In this document: positions 22,348-28,925 of the stretch, in pieces
Layout: each line of letters opens with the position of its first letter
Numbering within the stretch: position 1 is the stretch's first letter
DNA from: a virus
Reading direction: 5' to 3' (one strand)
IMG/VR virus record: IMGVR_UViG_3300020034_000029
Location: 1 to 46,544 of that record
DNA length: 46,544 nucleotides
Position numbers and translations under genes: made by a program
The notes under the pieces: model-generated
Seen by the model: the letters and a program-made list of their open reading frames with translations, nothing else
The model's database searches: none
Told to the model about the DNA's origin: nothing

Positions 22348-22437
22348 AACCCCTCTTCAGGGCGCGAGAGGTTTCAGGGGAGGAGGGTTTCGGCCCTGCG
22401 GAAGTGTCGATCTAGGCGCTACACCCTAGCCAGGGTC
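22348..22437 (+). ncRNA. Candidate structured 5' leader RNA
   Basis: The gap 22320-22458 is the longest in the rightward operon, where genes otherwise overlap. GGCCCTG (22392-22398) can pair with CAGGGTC (22431-22437) around an inner stem CTAGG (22412-22416) with CCTAG (22425-22429). GTGT (22404-22407) could pair with ACAC (22421-22424) as an alternative. A CCTCT/AGAGG stem (22352-22371) lies upstream. It ends 21 nt before the next start, whose AAAAGGAG site stays free. No known riboswitch class is recognised. Confidence 0.4.
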
Positions 22438-22458
22438 ACAAATTTAAAAGGAGATACC

Positions 22459-22833
22459 ATGAGAGAACTGCTTGACAATAAATTGATTAGGAAATATCTG
22501 GGCCATGAGCCATGTGGCCATGCAAATGATAATTGGGTCATGTGCGATAACTGCCTATGCCGAGAGATTATCAGCGCTATGTGGGTTCCGGTAAGGAAGG
22601 GGGATGCCTACCTAGACCTAGCGGAAGGGAACATATTATTCAAAATAAGAAACAGCTCTGATGATTTAAACTCAGACCGATTCCATCCGTATACCTTACA
22701 TTTGCCTGAGAGATTCAGACCTAAACCAGTCGAACCGCAGCCCGAGAAGATCGAACGAACTGTATGCGCTGACGATATCATGAAGGCCTGGAAAGAACTG
22801 GATCGATTAATGCAGGCCGTGTTTTCAAAATGA
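22459..22833 (+). CDS. Duplicated early protein with Cys cluster (paralogue of 25608-26069)
   Basis: 124 residues from ATG 22459 with AAAAGGAG upstream; a longer frame lacks support. NKLIRKYLGHEPCGH, CDNCLCREIISAMWVPVRKG, DAYLDLAEG and FHPYTLHLPERFRPKP align block for block with the 153-residue protein at 25608 (ELVKKYFG, AMEEPIKKGERYL, YHPVMLRLPSQFQPS). The Cys/His residues suggest a zinc site. The function is unknown; duplication and retention suggest selection. Confidence 0.65.
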   Translation: MRELLDNKLIRKYLGHEPCGHANDNWVMCDNCLCREIISAMWVPVRKGDAYLDLAEGNILFKIRNSSDDLNSDRFHPYTLHLPERFRPKPVEPQPEKIERTVCADDIMKAWKELDRLMQAVFSK

Positions 22834-22979
22834 AACGAAAACTCTCCGCCGCCACAGTGTGGGTATCGACTCGGAAGAAATACGGCAAGAAGCCATCTGG
22901 GAAGAACCGTTTGTTTTCCGCGACCATTAACAGAAACCCCGATCTCGAACGGTCGCTTACGAGGAGGTTTAAAAAGTGA
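22830..22979 (+). CDS. Small highly basic protein
   Basis: 49 residues, 16 of them Lys or Arg and only two acidic (KRKLSAATVWVSTRKKYGKK). It is likely to bind nucleic acid. It overlaps the genes on both sides (ATGA, GTGA). No family is recognised. Confidence 0.55.
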   Translation: MKRKLSAATVWVSTRKKYGKKPSGKNRLFSATINRNPDLERSLTRRFKK

Positions 22980-23344
22980 GGGAAATTAAGTTCCGCGCGT
23001 GGGATATCAAGGGACGCAGATGGGTGACAAACAACTTTGGGATCGATTGTCATGGAATGCGATATTGGATTTTTGGTTATAGCGCTGATCCAGTAGATAG
23101 GTCTGAATACCAACTTATGCAGTTCACCGGCCTCCGCGACAAGAACAAGAAAGAGATTTATGAGGGGGACTTTGTTGAAGTTGATTTTTCTAAAAACGGC
23201 CCTTATCAGATTCGGTGGAACGAAAAACTCATTCGTTATGACGGGGTAAACAAACAAGGGATGAGTTGGGATTTATATCTTGGACGCAATTGCGTTCTGT
23301 CAGTCATCGGCAACATCTACGAAAACACGGAGCTTTTTAAGTGA
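22976..23344 (+). CDS. YopX-like phage protein
   Basis: 122 residues from GTG 22976. MREIKFRAWDIKGRRWV, LMQFTGLRDKNKKEIYEGDF and LSVIGNIYENTELFK are the full signature of the YopX family (Bacillus phage SPbeta YopX), a small beta-rich oligomeric protein found in many phages, function unknown. The length is normal for the family. Confidence 0.9.
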   Translation: MREIKFRAWDIKGRRWVTNNFGIDCHGMRYWIFGYSADPVDRSEYQLMQFTGLRDKNKKEIYEGDFVEVDFSKNGPYQIRWNEKLIRYDGVNKQGMSWDLYLGRNCVLSVIGNIYENTELFK

Positions 23345-23710
23345 ATGGAATCCCTAGCGTTACCACCGGTATTCTTTCACCCAATGAGCTGGCTGGTCAT
23401 AGAGTGGATCAGTCGAAACAGTTTCTTTCTGATCGTCGATGGCACAACCGCTCTATTACTACTGCTTCTAGCTCTCATTATCTGGGCAATCAGGCCAATT
23501 GATTTATGGAACGAATGGAAAACAAGGAAATTCAGTTTCGCATTCCCGATGCTGGGCCTCGTCTGGGATCTAATCTCAGGCTATTTACCCACTTGGCAGA
23601 CGCTTGTATTCTTAGGACTCAGATGGCTATCGATATCCATCCTATTCGCGGTTGTGTGGTCTATTTTCATGACGCTATTCGGAAACAATCGAGATGACGA
23701 AGAAGAATAG
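23345..23710 (+). CDS. Multi-span membrane protein
   Basis: 121 residues with three or four hydrophobic helices (LLLLLLALIIWAI near 37-50, FAFPMLGLVWDLI, and WLSISILFAVVWSIFMTLF at the C-terminus), ending in an acidic tail (DDEEE). It could be an early envelope-modifying protein; no family is recognised. An in-frame alternative start is not evident, and the ATG follows the YopX stop directly. Confidence 0.6.
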   Translation: MESLALPPVFFHPMSWLVIEWISRNSFFLIVDGTTALLLLLLALIIWAIRPIDLWNEWKTRKFSFAFPMLGLVWDLISGYLPTWQTLVFLGLRWLSISILFAVVWSIFMTLFGNNRDDEEE

Positions 23711-23798
23711 GAAGATGCTGGAGGGGTTGGTCTTGGCAATAGCTTTTTATTTTATCACTTTCGTCGTATTAAAAATACTGTCTAGGGAGACACCGTGA
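23694..23798 (+). CDS. Single-span membrane microprotein
   Basis: 34 residues: basic start MTKKNRKMLEG, a hydrophobic helix (LVLAIAFYFITFVVLKIL), short polar end. It overlaps the upstream gene by 17 nt and the next start as GTGA. No family is recognised. Confidence 0.5.
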   Translation: MTKKNRKMLEGLVLAIAFYFITFVVLKILSRETP

Positions 23799-23962
23799 AA
23801 AACAAAGAGTGGCCGTTAAGGTTCGAGGAGAAACAACGCATTCGTTTAATCAGATCTCAGCTTGCGAAGCACCGGAGAGAAGGCACAGATGTATCGAACT
23901 GGGAACCACCTTTCTTCCTGAGAATTATTGATCGGTTGGTTAAGGAGTTGCGAAAGAAATGA
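23795..23962 (+). CDS. Small basic helical protein
   Basis: 55 residues from GTG 23795 (EEKQRIRLIRSQLAKHRREG then a Trp-Glu-Pro-Pro turn and IIDRLVKELRKK). Two basic amphipathic helices joined by a proline turn are visible. No family is recognised. GTGA and ATGA overlaps on both sides. Confidence 0.55.
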   Translation: MKNKEWPLRFEEKQRIRLIRSQLAKHRREGTDVSNWEPPFFLRIIDRLVKELRKK

Positions 23963-24135
23963 TCGATATCCCACCCATTCTCAAGGGGCCTTTAAGGTTT
24001 GGAGATCCAATGCAGATCCGGGCGCTCAAGGAATTAGAGGCGTCCCAAGATAACTGCGAAAATTGCGATGGAGAAGGCCTCGTGATTTGCAAAGAATGTG
24101 ATGGGTCGGGGAAGAAAATCGGAGGGATTAAATGA
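23959..24135 (+). CDS. Microprotein with DnaJ-type zinc repeats
   Basis: 58 residues. The C-terminal part has two C-x-x-C-x-G-x-G units, CENCDGEG and CKECDGSG, about 5 residues apart, which match one zinc centre of the DnaJ cysteine-rich domain. There is no J domain. It could bind unfolded peptide or a partner protein. ATGA overlaps with both neighbours. Confidence 0.65.
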   Translation: MIDIPPILKGPLRFGDPMQIRALKELEASQDNCENCDGEGLVICKECDGSGKKIGGIK

Positions 24136-24380
24136 GCGAACTACCTGGTTGTATTTCTAGCGAGGACTATCAAAAGCTTCAAGCGCAAAATAAAGTCCTA
24201 AGGATGAAAGCTGAAATGAATCTCAATTTCTACAAAGAAGCGATGCACCAGAGGGATCGATTTCTCCTGGAGAAGAAACGTTTCCAACACGCACTAGAAG
24301 AAATAAGGGATCAGGATTACAGGGGGAACAGGTGTTCATGTTCCGGTATAGCATTCGATGTTTTAGGGGGTAAGAAATGA
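24132..24380 (+). CDS. Coiled-coil protein
   Basis: 82 residues. A continuous charged helix runs from about residue 10 to 62 (QNKVLRMKAEMNLNFYKEAM, LLEKKRFQHALEEI), then RCSCSG and a short end. No family is recognised. ATGA overlaps link it to both neighbours. Confidence 0.6.
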   Translation: MSELPGCISSEDYQKLQAQNKVLRMKAEMNLNFYKEAMHQRDRFLLEKKRFQHALEEIRDQDYRGNRCSCSGIAFDVLGGKK

Positions 24381-24760
24381 AAGGCACCGACTGGAAAGAT
24401 CCGATAGAACTAAGCAAGCACCAGCCCATCAGTTATAAATGGATTGACGAAACACCCGGCGGAATGAACCTGGGACGCGCTGAGTTCACCTTTTGTCCTA
24501 AATATAAAAGAGATCGCCTAACTGAGATGTTCATTTCAAGAAAACAGCAAAGAGAAAAGGATCGCTATTACATTGCCAAAGGATTAAACTCGGAGTCGTT
24601 TTCTTTCAGAAAGCAAGACGACATACGCGCTACTCCGATCTGGAGAATAGCTTTTTGCCATGACCATAAGGTGACCCGGTTTGAACTGTATGTTCCCATG
24701 GGAACTAGCACGTTGCTAATGGACTATTCGTCGATAATGACAGAGTTTGTTTTCGGATAA
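24377..24760 (+). CDS. Hypothetical early protein
   Basis: 127 residues with mixed alpha/beta character (FCPKYKRDRLTEMFISRKQQ then IWRIAFCHDHKVTRFELYVP). Two Cys and a His pair are scattered. No family is recognised. Good ATGA coupling upstream. Confidence 0.6.
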   Translation: MKGTDWKDPIELSKHQPISYKWIDETPGGMNLGRAEFTFCPKYKRDRLTEMFISRKQQREKDRYYIAKGLNSESFSFRKQDDIRATPIWRIAFCHDHKVTRFELYVPMGTSTLLMDYSSIMTEFVFG

Positions 24761-24771
24761 GGAGATATCAA

Positions 24772-24882
24772 ATGAAATACCTGATAATTATTTTAATGGC
24801 ACTTGGGTTGCAAGGTTGCGCATCGCTATGTCTATTTAATTGTGGCGATAGGTACGAATGTCCGACGAGATCTGGAGGATAA
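24772..24882 (+). CDS. Lipoprotein microprotein
   Basis: 36 residues with AAGGAGATATCAA before the ATG. MKYLIIILMALGLQGCA is a lipoprotein signal with lipobox L-Q-G-C (Cys16) and Ala at +2. The mature part is only 21 residues with three more Cys. It is the second early lipoprotein; a surface role such as blocking superinfection is possible. Confidence 0.6.
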   Translation: MKYLIIILMALGLQGCASLCLFNCGDRYECPTRSGG

Positions 24883-24885
24883 GAA

Positions 24886-25215
24886 ATGAAATACAAAAAG
24901 AAACCAATCGTCGTTGAGGCTACGCCGTGGTTTAAAAATGGTGATCATCCCCTAGATGAATCGAGAGCAATTACTACGAAGGCTGGCGGGTTTATATCCG
25001 AGGGTAAAATCGTCAAATATTACCGCAATCCACAAGTTAGCGATGGTGCTGCGTGTGAATATTGCCATAAATTCATGTACGTTCACGGCTGGATAGATAC
25101 GTTGGAAGGCGGTCATATCGTTTGCCCCGGCGACTTCATTATTACCGGAGTCAAGGGTGAGATGTATCCCTGCAAACCAGATATCTTCCTCGCCAGTTAT
25201 GATTCCGAACGGTGA
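24886..25215 (+). CDS. Conserved phage protein (PGDFIITGVKGEMYPCKPDIF type)
   Basis: 109 residues. KYKKKPIVVEATPWFKNGD at the N-terminus and IVCPGDFIITGVKGEMYPC near the C-terminus mark a very common small phage family, function unknown. A central CEYCHKF motif is unusual. It overlaps a small acidic frame by 17 nt at the 3' end. Confidence 0.8.
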   Translation: MKYKKKPIVVEATPWFKNGDHPLDESRAITTKAGGFISEGKIVKYYRNPQVSDGAACEYCHKFMYVHGWIDTLEGGHIVCPGDFIITGVKGEMYPCKPDIFLASYDSER

Positions 25216-25288
25216 ACGCTGGGATCTCTGGGAACCCGACGGCATTGAAGAAGAAATAATTATCGAGGAAGATGAGGACGACGAATAG
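25199..25288 (+). CDS. Very acidic microprotein
   Basis: 29 residues, 14 of them Asp or Glu, with a long acidic end (GIEEEIIIEEDEDDE) and two Trp near the start. It overlaps the previous gene by 17 nt. Coding status is uncertain; if made, it could mimic DNA or bind a basic partner. Confidence 0.4.
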   Translation: MIPNGERWDLWEPDGIEEEIIIEEDEDDE

Positions 25289-25303
25289 AAGCGGAGAAAA
25301 TAA

Positions 25304-25513
25304 ATGAGCAATCTGCCGGAGTGGATTCATAATGCGTTTGGAAGATCGTTTGAATGTTCTGATGGAGAACGATTAGAGCAAGCCCTCGCCATTGCGTGGG
25401 AGGCGTTGGATAAAACTCAGCTTCTTTTGCGGTGTGAACGTATCCCTGGAACAGTCCCAATGTGCGAAACATTGCAAGACGCCATGCGCCGGATTGAGGA
25501 GCTAGGGAAATGA
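25304..25513 (+). CDS. Small hypothetical protein
   Basis: 69 residues (LPEWIHNAFGRSFECSDGER then EQALAIAWEALDKTQLLLRC and TLQDAMRRIEELGK). It is helical; the ALxIAxEALDKxQ helix and the C-terminal AMRRIEEL helix are frequent in small phage proteins. The function is unknown. ATGA overlap with the next gene. Confidence 0.6.
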   Translation: MSNLPEWIHNAFGRSFECSDGERLEQALAIAWEALDKTQLLLRCERIPGTVPMCETLQDAMRRIEELGK

Positions 25514-25608
25514 GCATCGGAGAAATACGTTTCATGTTTATTTTCCTAGTTGCAGTAATAGTCATATGTACAGGAATGGTCATCGACGCAATAATGAAGA
25601 TTAAATAA
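25510..25608 (+). CDS. Single-span membrane microprotein, copy A
   Basis: 32 residues; FMFIFLVAVIVICTGMVIDA is a membrane helix, followed by IMKIK. The pattern F-x-F-L...I-C-T...I-D-x-I...K is shared with the 35-residue protein at 26443, so the two are likely paralogues. Overlaps both neighbours (ATGA, TAATG). Confidence 0.5.
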   Translation: MSIGEIRFMFIFLVAVIVICTGMVIDAIMKIK

Positions 25609-26069
25609 TGAACCTCCTCGGAAACGAACTGGTTAAAAAATACTTCGGTGATTGCTTTGCGAAGGGATGCTCGATGGCATCAACTATCACTCATGATCGA
25701 AGAAATTGCCTGGTGTATTCTTTGCTGAAGGCGATGGAAGAACCGATTAAGAAGGGCGAACGATATCTCGGCTATTGGTTTTCTGATAATTCAATTCAAG
25801 AGCACACAGCTAATCAGGACAATAAAGAACCTTATCATCCTGTAATGCTGCGCCTCCCCTCCCAATTCCAGCCGAGCCGGGAGATGTGCGAGAGAAAATG
25901 CTGCGATTGTAAATGTGAGTATTGCACGAAGCCTGACCCGGTGGAGGAGAGATTAAAATCTATCAGTTGGAAAATCTGGAAGAATGCCTTCACTGGGCCG
26001 AAAGATACACAGGATGCAATTGTCAGAGAACTCCGCGAACTGGTCGAGCTGGCGAGTAAAACGAAATGA
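25608..26069 (+). CDS. Duplicated early protein with Cys cluster (paralogue of 22459-22833)
   Basis: 153 residues. The N-terminal 90 residues match the 124-residue protein at 22459 (KKYFG, AMEEPIKKGERYL, YHPVMLRLPSQFQPS). A Cys-rich insert (CERKCCDCKCEYC, seven Cys in 13 residues) is found only in this copy and probably binds zinc or another metal. The C-terminal helix (DAIVRELRELVELASKTK) follows. The function is unknown. Confidence 0.68.
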   Translation: MNLLGNELVKKYFGDCFAKGCSMASTITHDRRNCLVYSLLKAMEEPIKKGERYLGYWFSDNSIQEHTANQDNKEPYHPVMLRLPSQFQPSREMCERKCCDCKCEYCTKPDPVEERLKSISWKIWKNAFTGPKDTQDAIVRELRELVELASKTK

Positions 26070-26446
26070 ACGCTAAAGAACTGACTGATGAAATCCACCA
26101 CCGTTTAATGGTTCTGGGTGAGCATAGGTCGGAGATTGAACCTATCCTCACCGCCGCTTTGGAGGAGGCTTATCGAAAAGGGTTTGAAGAATTGCAAAGC
26201 CATCGTTTTGAATCCATAGCACAAGCCAAAGCCGCCGCGTATGTTGAAGGCTATACAGCAGGAGAGAAATCTTGGGGGTGTTGTAATCAAGCAAAGAAAG
26301 AAGCCTACGAAGACTGCGCGATCACCTGCGAGGATCAGGTAAATATTCATTCCAAACAAATAGACGATTACGAATCAGGACTATTTCACATGGCTCAATT
26401 GCTTGGAGCATTCTTTCGTGCTAAGGCTTCCGAGATAACGAAATGA
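26066..26446 (+). CDS. Helical hypothetical phage protein
   Basis: 126 residues, mostly helical (EIEPILTAALEEAYRKGFEE, then AAAYVEGYTAGEKSWGCCNQ). The central AxAYxEGYxAG block and C-terminal helix resemble small phage proteins of unknown function. ATGA overlaps with both neighbours. Confidence 0.6.
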   Translation: MNAKELTDEIHHRLMVLGEHRSEIEPILTAALEEAYRKGFEELQSHRFESIAQAKAAAYVEGYTAGEKSWGCCNQAKKEAYEDCAITCEDQVNIHSKQIDDYESGLFHMAQLLGAFFRAKASEITK

Positions 26447-26550
26447 ATAACGACGACCTAGAGTTATGGTGTGCACTATTTTTGTTCCTTATATTTTTTA
26501 TAGGCATCTGCACGGTAGCTATCATTGATGAAATAAGGGAGACTAAATGA
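26443..26550 (+). CDS. Single-span membrane microprotein, copy B
   Basis: 35 residues. LFLFLIFFIGICTVAIIDEI is a membrane helix with the same ICT...ID spacing as the protein at 25510. A polar N-terminus (NNDDLELWC) precedes it. Overlaps both neighbours by ATGA. Confidence 0.5.
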   Translation: MNNDDLELWCALFLFLIFFIGICTVAIIDEIRETK

Positions 26551-26768
26551 TCTTCTCAGACGAAGAAATAGCGAAGCTAAAGGAAGTTGCTGAAGCAAGT
26601 TTAAAGCTTAACGATATTCCGTTCTATTGCAGCGGGAGTCAGATTACCGCTCTCCTCGCCCGGCTTGAGGCAGCGGAGCTGATTGTAAATTCCCTTGATC
26701 CTGAAGAAGTCGCACAAGTACATGAGAATTTTTTCGCATGGCTTCGCGCCAAAGGGGAGGGGTTGTGA
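26547..26768 (+). CDS. Small helical protein
   Basis: 73 residues (EEIAKLKEVAEASLKLNDIP, ITALLARLEAAELIVNSLDP). A short leucine-zipper-like helix is visible near residue 35-50. Small phage proteins with this ALLARLEAAE helix are common; function unknown. GTGA-type overlap with the next gene. Confidence 0.6.
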   Translation: MIFSDEEIAKLKEVAEASLKLNDIPFYCSGSQITALLARLEAAELIVNSLDPEEVAQVHENFFAWLRAKGEGL

Positions 26769-26917
26769 TTGAGATTAACCTCTATGAAGGCGTAGTAATT
26801 GCTGATTATGAGTGGTGGAGTAATGGGCCGTGCCCATTAATGTTTTGGGATTCTGATGCCAGACTCCAGGAGGAAATGCTTCAGCAGCTATACGCTCAGA
26901 TGATGGGCTGGGCCTAG
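26765..26917 (+). CDS. Small acidic hypothetical protein
   Basis: 50 residues from GTG 26765. It has Trp-rich segments (EWWSNGPCPLMFWDSDA) and a C-terminal helix (LQEEMLQQLYAQMMGWA). No family is recognised. The overlap with the previous stop supports coding. Confidence 0.5.
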   Translation: MIEINLYEGVVIADYEWWSNGPCPLMFWDSDARLQEEMLQQLYAQMMGWA

Positions 26918-26947
26918 AAGGTAGTCAGACCGAAAGAGGAGCGAGAG

Positions 26948-27187
26948 ATGAAAATTGATATATCGAACATGATGGCAGCAGTTGCAAAAGAACTAGCTCA
27001 CTCTGACGACAACACGCAAGCTGAATTTATTAATCAGTTTGCGAAAGAGTTGCAGATAATTTGTCGAGACAAAACAGAGAACCAGTTATGTTATTTGTCC
27101 GATAAATTGGATCGAGACGGAAGTTACTTAATCGAAGAACTTCATGATTTTGTTGCTTTGCGAAAGACGCAAAAAGCTAATCCATGA
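26948..27187 (+). CDS. Small conserved-type early protein
   Basis: 79 residues with an AGAGGAG site 10 nt upstream. ELAHSDDNTQAEFINQFAKE, LCYLSDKLDRDGSYLIEELH is a type of helical phage protein I have seen often but whose function is not established. Followed by a short gap with a small in-frame leader. Confidence 0.62.
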   Translation: MKIDISNMMAAVAKELAHSDDNTQAEFINQFAKELQIICRDKTENQLCYLSDKLDRDGSYLIEELHDFVALRKTQKANP

Positions 27188-27213
27188 AACTAGCGACCCC
27201 GGAGGGATAGGCG

Positions 27214-27351
27214 ATGAGCGCATACGAAGAAGGATTTAAAAAGGCGATATGGTTTGTGTACACACAAGTGGGGGTGCAGCGAACAGCAGGTGAGATTGTT
27301 CCTGAAATGAAGGCGTATCTTAAAAAGTTAATAAACGAAGAGAAGAAATAG
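27214..27351 (+). CDS. Small hypothetical protein
   Basis: 45 residues (SAYEEGFKKAIWFVYTQVGV then EIVPEMKAYLKKLINEEKK), with GGAGG about 13 nt before the start. Two helices are predicted. No family is recognised. Confidence 0.5.
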   Translation: MSAYEEGFKKAIWFVYTQVGVQRTAGEIVPEMKAYLKKLINEEKK

Positions 27352-27362
27352 CGGGAGGGGTT

Positions 27363-27497
27363 GTGATTGACCGAATCTGTCGATATTGCAAAGGACACTT
27401 TAAAGCGAAGAAAGCAGACGTGAAACGGGGTTGGGCGTTGTTTTGTGATAAACGTTGCAAGGCCTCACATCAAGCTAAACGAATGGGGTGGGCGTGA
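27363..27497 (+). CDS. Zinc-knuckle microprotein, copy 3
   Basis: 44 residues from GTG 27363 with GGGAGGGG upstream. CRYCKGHF then GWALFCDKRCKASHQ gives C-x2-C-x18-C-x3-C, the same ending as copies 1 and 2 at 18844 and 18923, with a strongly basic middle. It may bind nucleic acid. Location 8 kb from the other copies suggests a separate duplication. Confidence 0.58.
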   Translation: MIDRICRYCKGHFKAKKADVKRGWALFCDKRCKASHQAKRMGWA

Positions 27498-27499
27498 TT

Positions 27500-27904
27500 A
27501 TGAATTATTCAGATGATTGCTTTAGGGGACGAAGTAGGGACTTACCAGCTCACTTGAAAAGTGAACACCCGAGCGCAGTGAGTACCCCGCCAAAAGCTGA
27601 GGAGATTGCTGCACGTATTTTGATGGAAACGTCTTGCGGGCCAAAGCGTGAAGAAAATATAGAAAAGGCCATTGTCGAAGCCCTCGAATCCTACGCTAAC
27701 GCTGTGGCTGAGGCTAGGTACATAACGGGAATTACGGAGTGGGCTAATGCAAACGCTCAAGCAGTAACGAACGCTCGCAACGAATCTCTGGAAGAAGCGG
27801 CGAAGGCGGCTTACCCCACAGGCGTTGGCGGGGATTTGCGATATCACGAGCTATCTAAAATAGCCGCGTATCGAATTAGATCCCTAAAGCGAGGGAACGC
27901 ATGA
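27500..27904 (+). CDS. Helical hypothetical early protein
   Basis: 134 residues from ATG 27500; an in-frame GTG at 27488 is possible. The Ala/Glu-rich middle (ALESYANAVAEARYITGITE, then NARNESLEEAAKAA) is a typical helical phage protein. No specific role is recognised. ATGA overlap with the next gene. Confidence 0.6.
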   Translation: MNYSDDCFRGRSRDLPAHLKSEHPSAVSTPPKAEEIAARILMETSCGPKREENIEKAIVEALESYANAVAEARYITGITEWANANAQAVTNARNESLEEAAKAAYPTGVGGDLRYHELSKIAAYRIRSLKRGNA

Positions 27905-28113
27905 TCACCCGCGACATCATAGGCCAGCGCATCTACAGGATCACCCAAGACGAAGGCGTTGATCTGCACGTTATAGGTAACCTAATTAGGTGGGTCTGGG
28001 CTCTGGTCAGGGAAGAACGAAACGAAGCGATAGAACAAGCAGCCCAGGTACTTCTGAATCATGGGTGTTCTGATTGCGTGGATAAAATACGTGCACTAAA
28101 GGAGCTTAAATGA
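27901..28113 (+). CDS. Small hypothetical protein
   Basis: 70 residues. The helical C-terminus, NEAIEQAAQVLLNHGCSDCV then DKIRALKELK, is a motif common at the end of small phage proteins. The function is unknown. Overlaps both neighbours by ATGA. Confidence 0.6.
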   Translation: MITRDIIGQRIYRITQDEGVDLHVIGNLIRWVWALVREERNEAIEQAAQVLLNHGCSDCVDKIRALKELK

Positions 28114-28223
28114 GCTACGAAGACACTGAGACTAAGCAGAATAGGCGTGACGCGCTAGGCTTCGCCATACTCTACGCTGGCTGTATCGTTGCAACCATTA
28201 CTTACGCTGTGCTATCAAACTAA
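28110..28223 (+). CDS. Single-span membrane microprotein
   Basis: 37 residues: a charged N-terminus (SYEDTETKQNRRDA) and one hydrophobic helix to the C-terminus (LGFAILYAGCIVATITYAVL). No family is recognised. ATGA overlap with the previous gene. Confidence 0.5.
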   Translation: MSYEDTETKQNRRDALGFAILYAGCIVATITYAVLSN

Positions 28224-28234
28224 AGGAGAGCCCC

Positions 28235-28510
28235 ATGAAAAGACTGCTGATGTTAATCTACCCGTTAATCGTAACCTGGGAAACCGCCTATTGGGTTCCC
28301 GTTCAATGCCCCGAAAAACAACAGCCGGATACCTACGCTGGTAACTGTATCGCTGAACAGAAGTTTATTCATCAGGCTAAGTTTACGGAGAAAACGGATT
28401 TCGATAAATGGATGGAAGGGATCAAGAAAGAAGATCCCCGGTTCAAAGTAAAGAACGTTCAGGTTTTTGAATATGACGATAAAAGAACTAAGCCTACTGG
28501 GGCGAAGTAG
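28235..28510 (+). CDS. Small exported or membrane-anchored protein
   Basis: 91 residues with AAAGGAGAG upstream. KRLLMLIYPLIVTWETAYW is a signal-anchor-like start; the rest is polar with two Cys (VQCPEKQ, NCIAEQ). It is the last gene of the rightward operon. Its 3' end overlaps the opposing leftward gene by 17 nt inside a terminator-like stem. Confidence 0.6.
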   Translation: MKRLLMLIYPLIVTWETAYWVPVQCPEKQQPDTYAGNCIAEQKFIHQAKFTEKTDFDKWMEGIKKEDPRFKVKNVQVFEYDDKRTKPTGAK

Positions 28511-28511
28511 G
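28493..28511. terminator. Bidirectional hairpin at the convergence point, containing both stop codons
   Basis: CCTACT (28493-28498) and AGTAGG (28506-28511) form a 6-bp stem with a 7-nt loop. The TAG of the rightward gene (28508-28510) and the TAG of the leftward gene (28494-28496) are in opposite arms. On the minus strand a T-rich stretch follows, which fits termination of the leftward operon better than the rightward one. The 17-nt convergent overlap leaves no other room for a terminator. Confidence 0.5.
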
Positions 28512-28925
28512 TTCCAGAGGCTTCCCCGCAAAGCTGTAACTTACCGATACACCTACGCCGGCTTTGCCGCGCTCCGTCGCATAGCGTCCAAACACGTTGA
28601 GGTGGACTGTCTTATACTCCGCAAGCGCCGGAATCTCCTTAGCGAAGTCATGCCCGAGCGCGACGTACGGTTCTACACCCGATCCGTTATTTGGCCACGC
28701 AGCAACAGCACCCAGTTGCAGGGCAGCGAACCCAAGCGGGTCCGTATAGACCGGTAGGGATACCCCACCAATAGCCTGTTTAAGGACCGCATCATAGCCT
28801 ACGAGCGCCTCTGACGCCTGGAAGGGTAATCCGAAGGTACCGACAGGAGTGACCCACGTAAGGTCATTTGCGAATGCGTAGCGGGGTCCTAGGAGCATTG
28901 CTGCAATTAAGATGATTCTTTTCAT
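28494..28925 (-). CDS. Secreted beta-rich (outer-membrane-like) protein
   Basis: 143 residues. The signal peptide MKRIILIAAMLLGPRYAFA is cut before Asn-Asp. The mature part has alternating hydrophobic strands and ends GVGVSVSYSFAG, reminiscent of a beta-barrel or a periplasmic beta protein. Last gene of the late leftward operon; 4-nt overlap with the holin-like gene upstream. Possible roles are surface change or receptor masking. No family is recognised. Confidence 0.6.
   Translation of the reverse strand: MKRIILIAAMLLGPRYAFANDLTWVTPVGTFGLPFQASEALVGYDAVLKQAIGGVSLPVYTDPLGFAALQLGAVAAWPNNGSGVEPYVALGHDFAKEIPALAEYKTVHLNVFGRYATERGKAGVGVSVSYSFAGKPLEPTSPQ

Noticed and set aside
27184-27210. Eight-codon frame before the 27214 gene
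   Set aside because: Too short to judge; its GGAGG serves as the ribosome site of the next gene.
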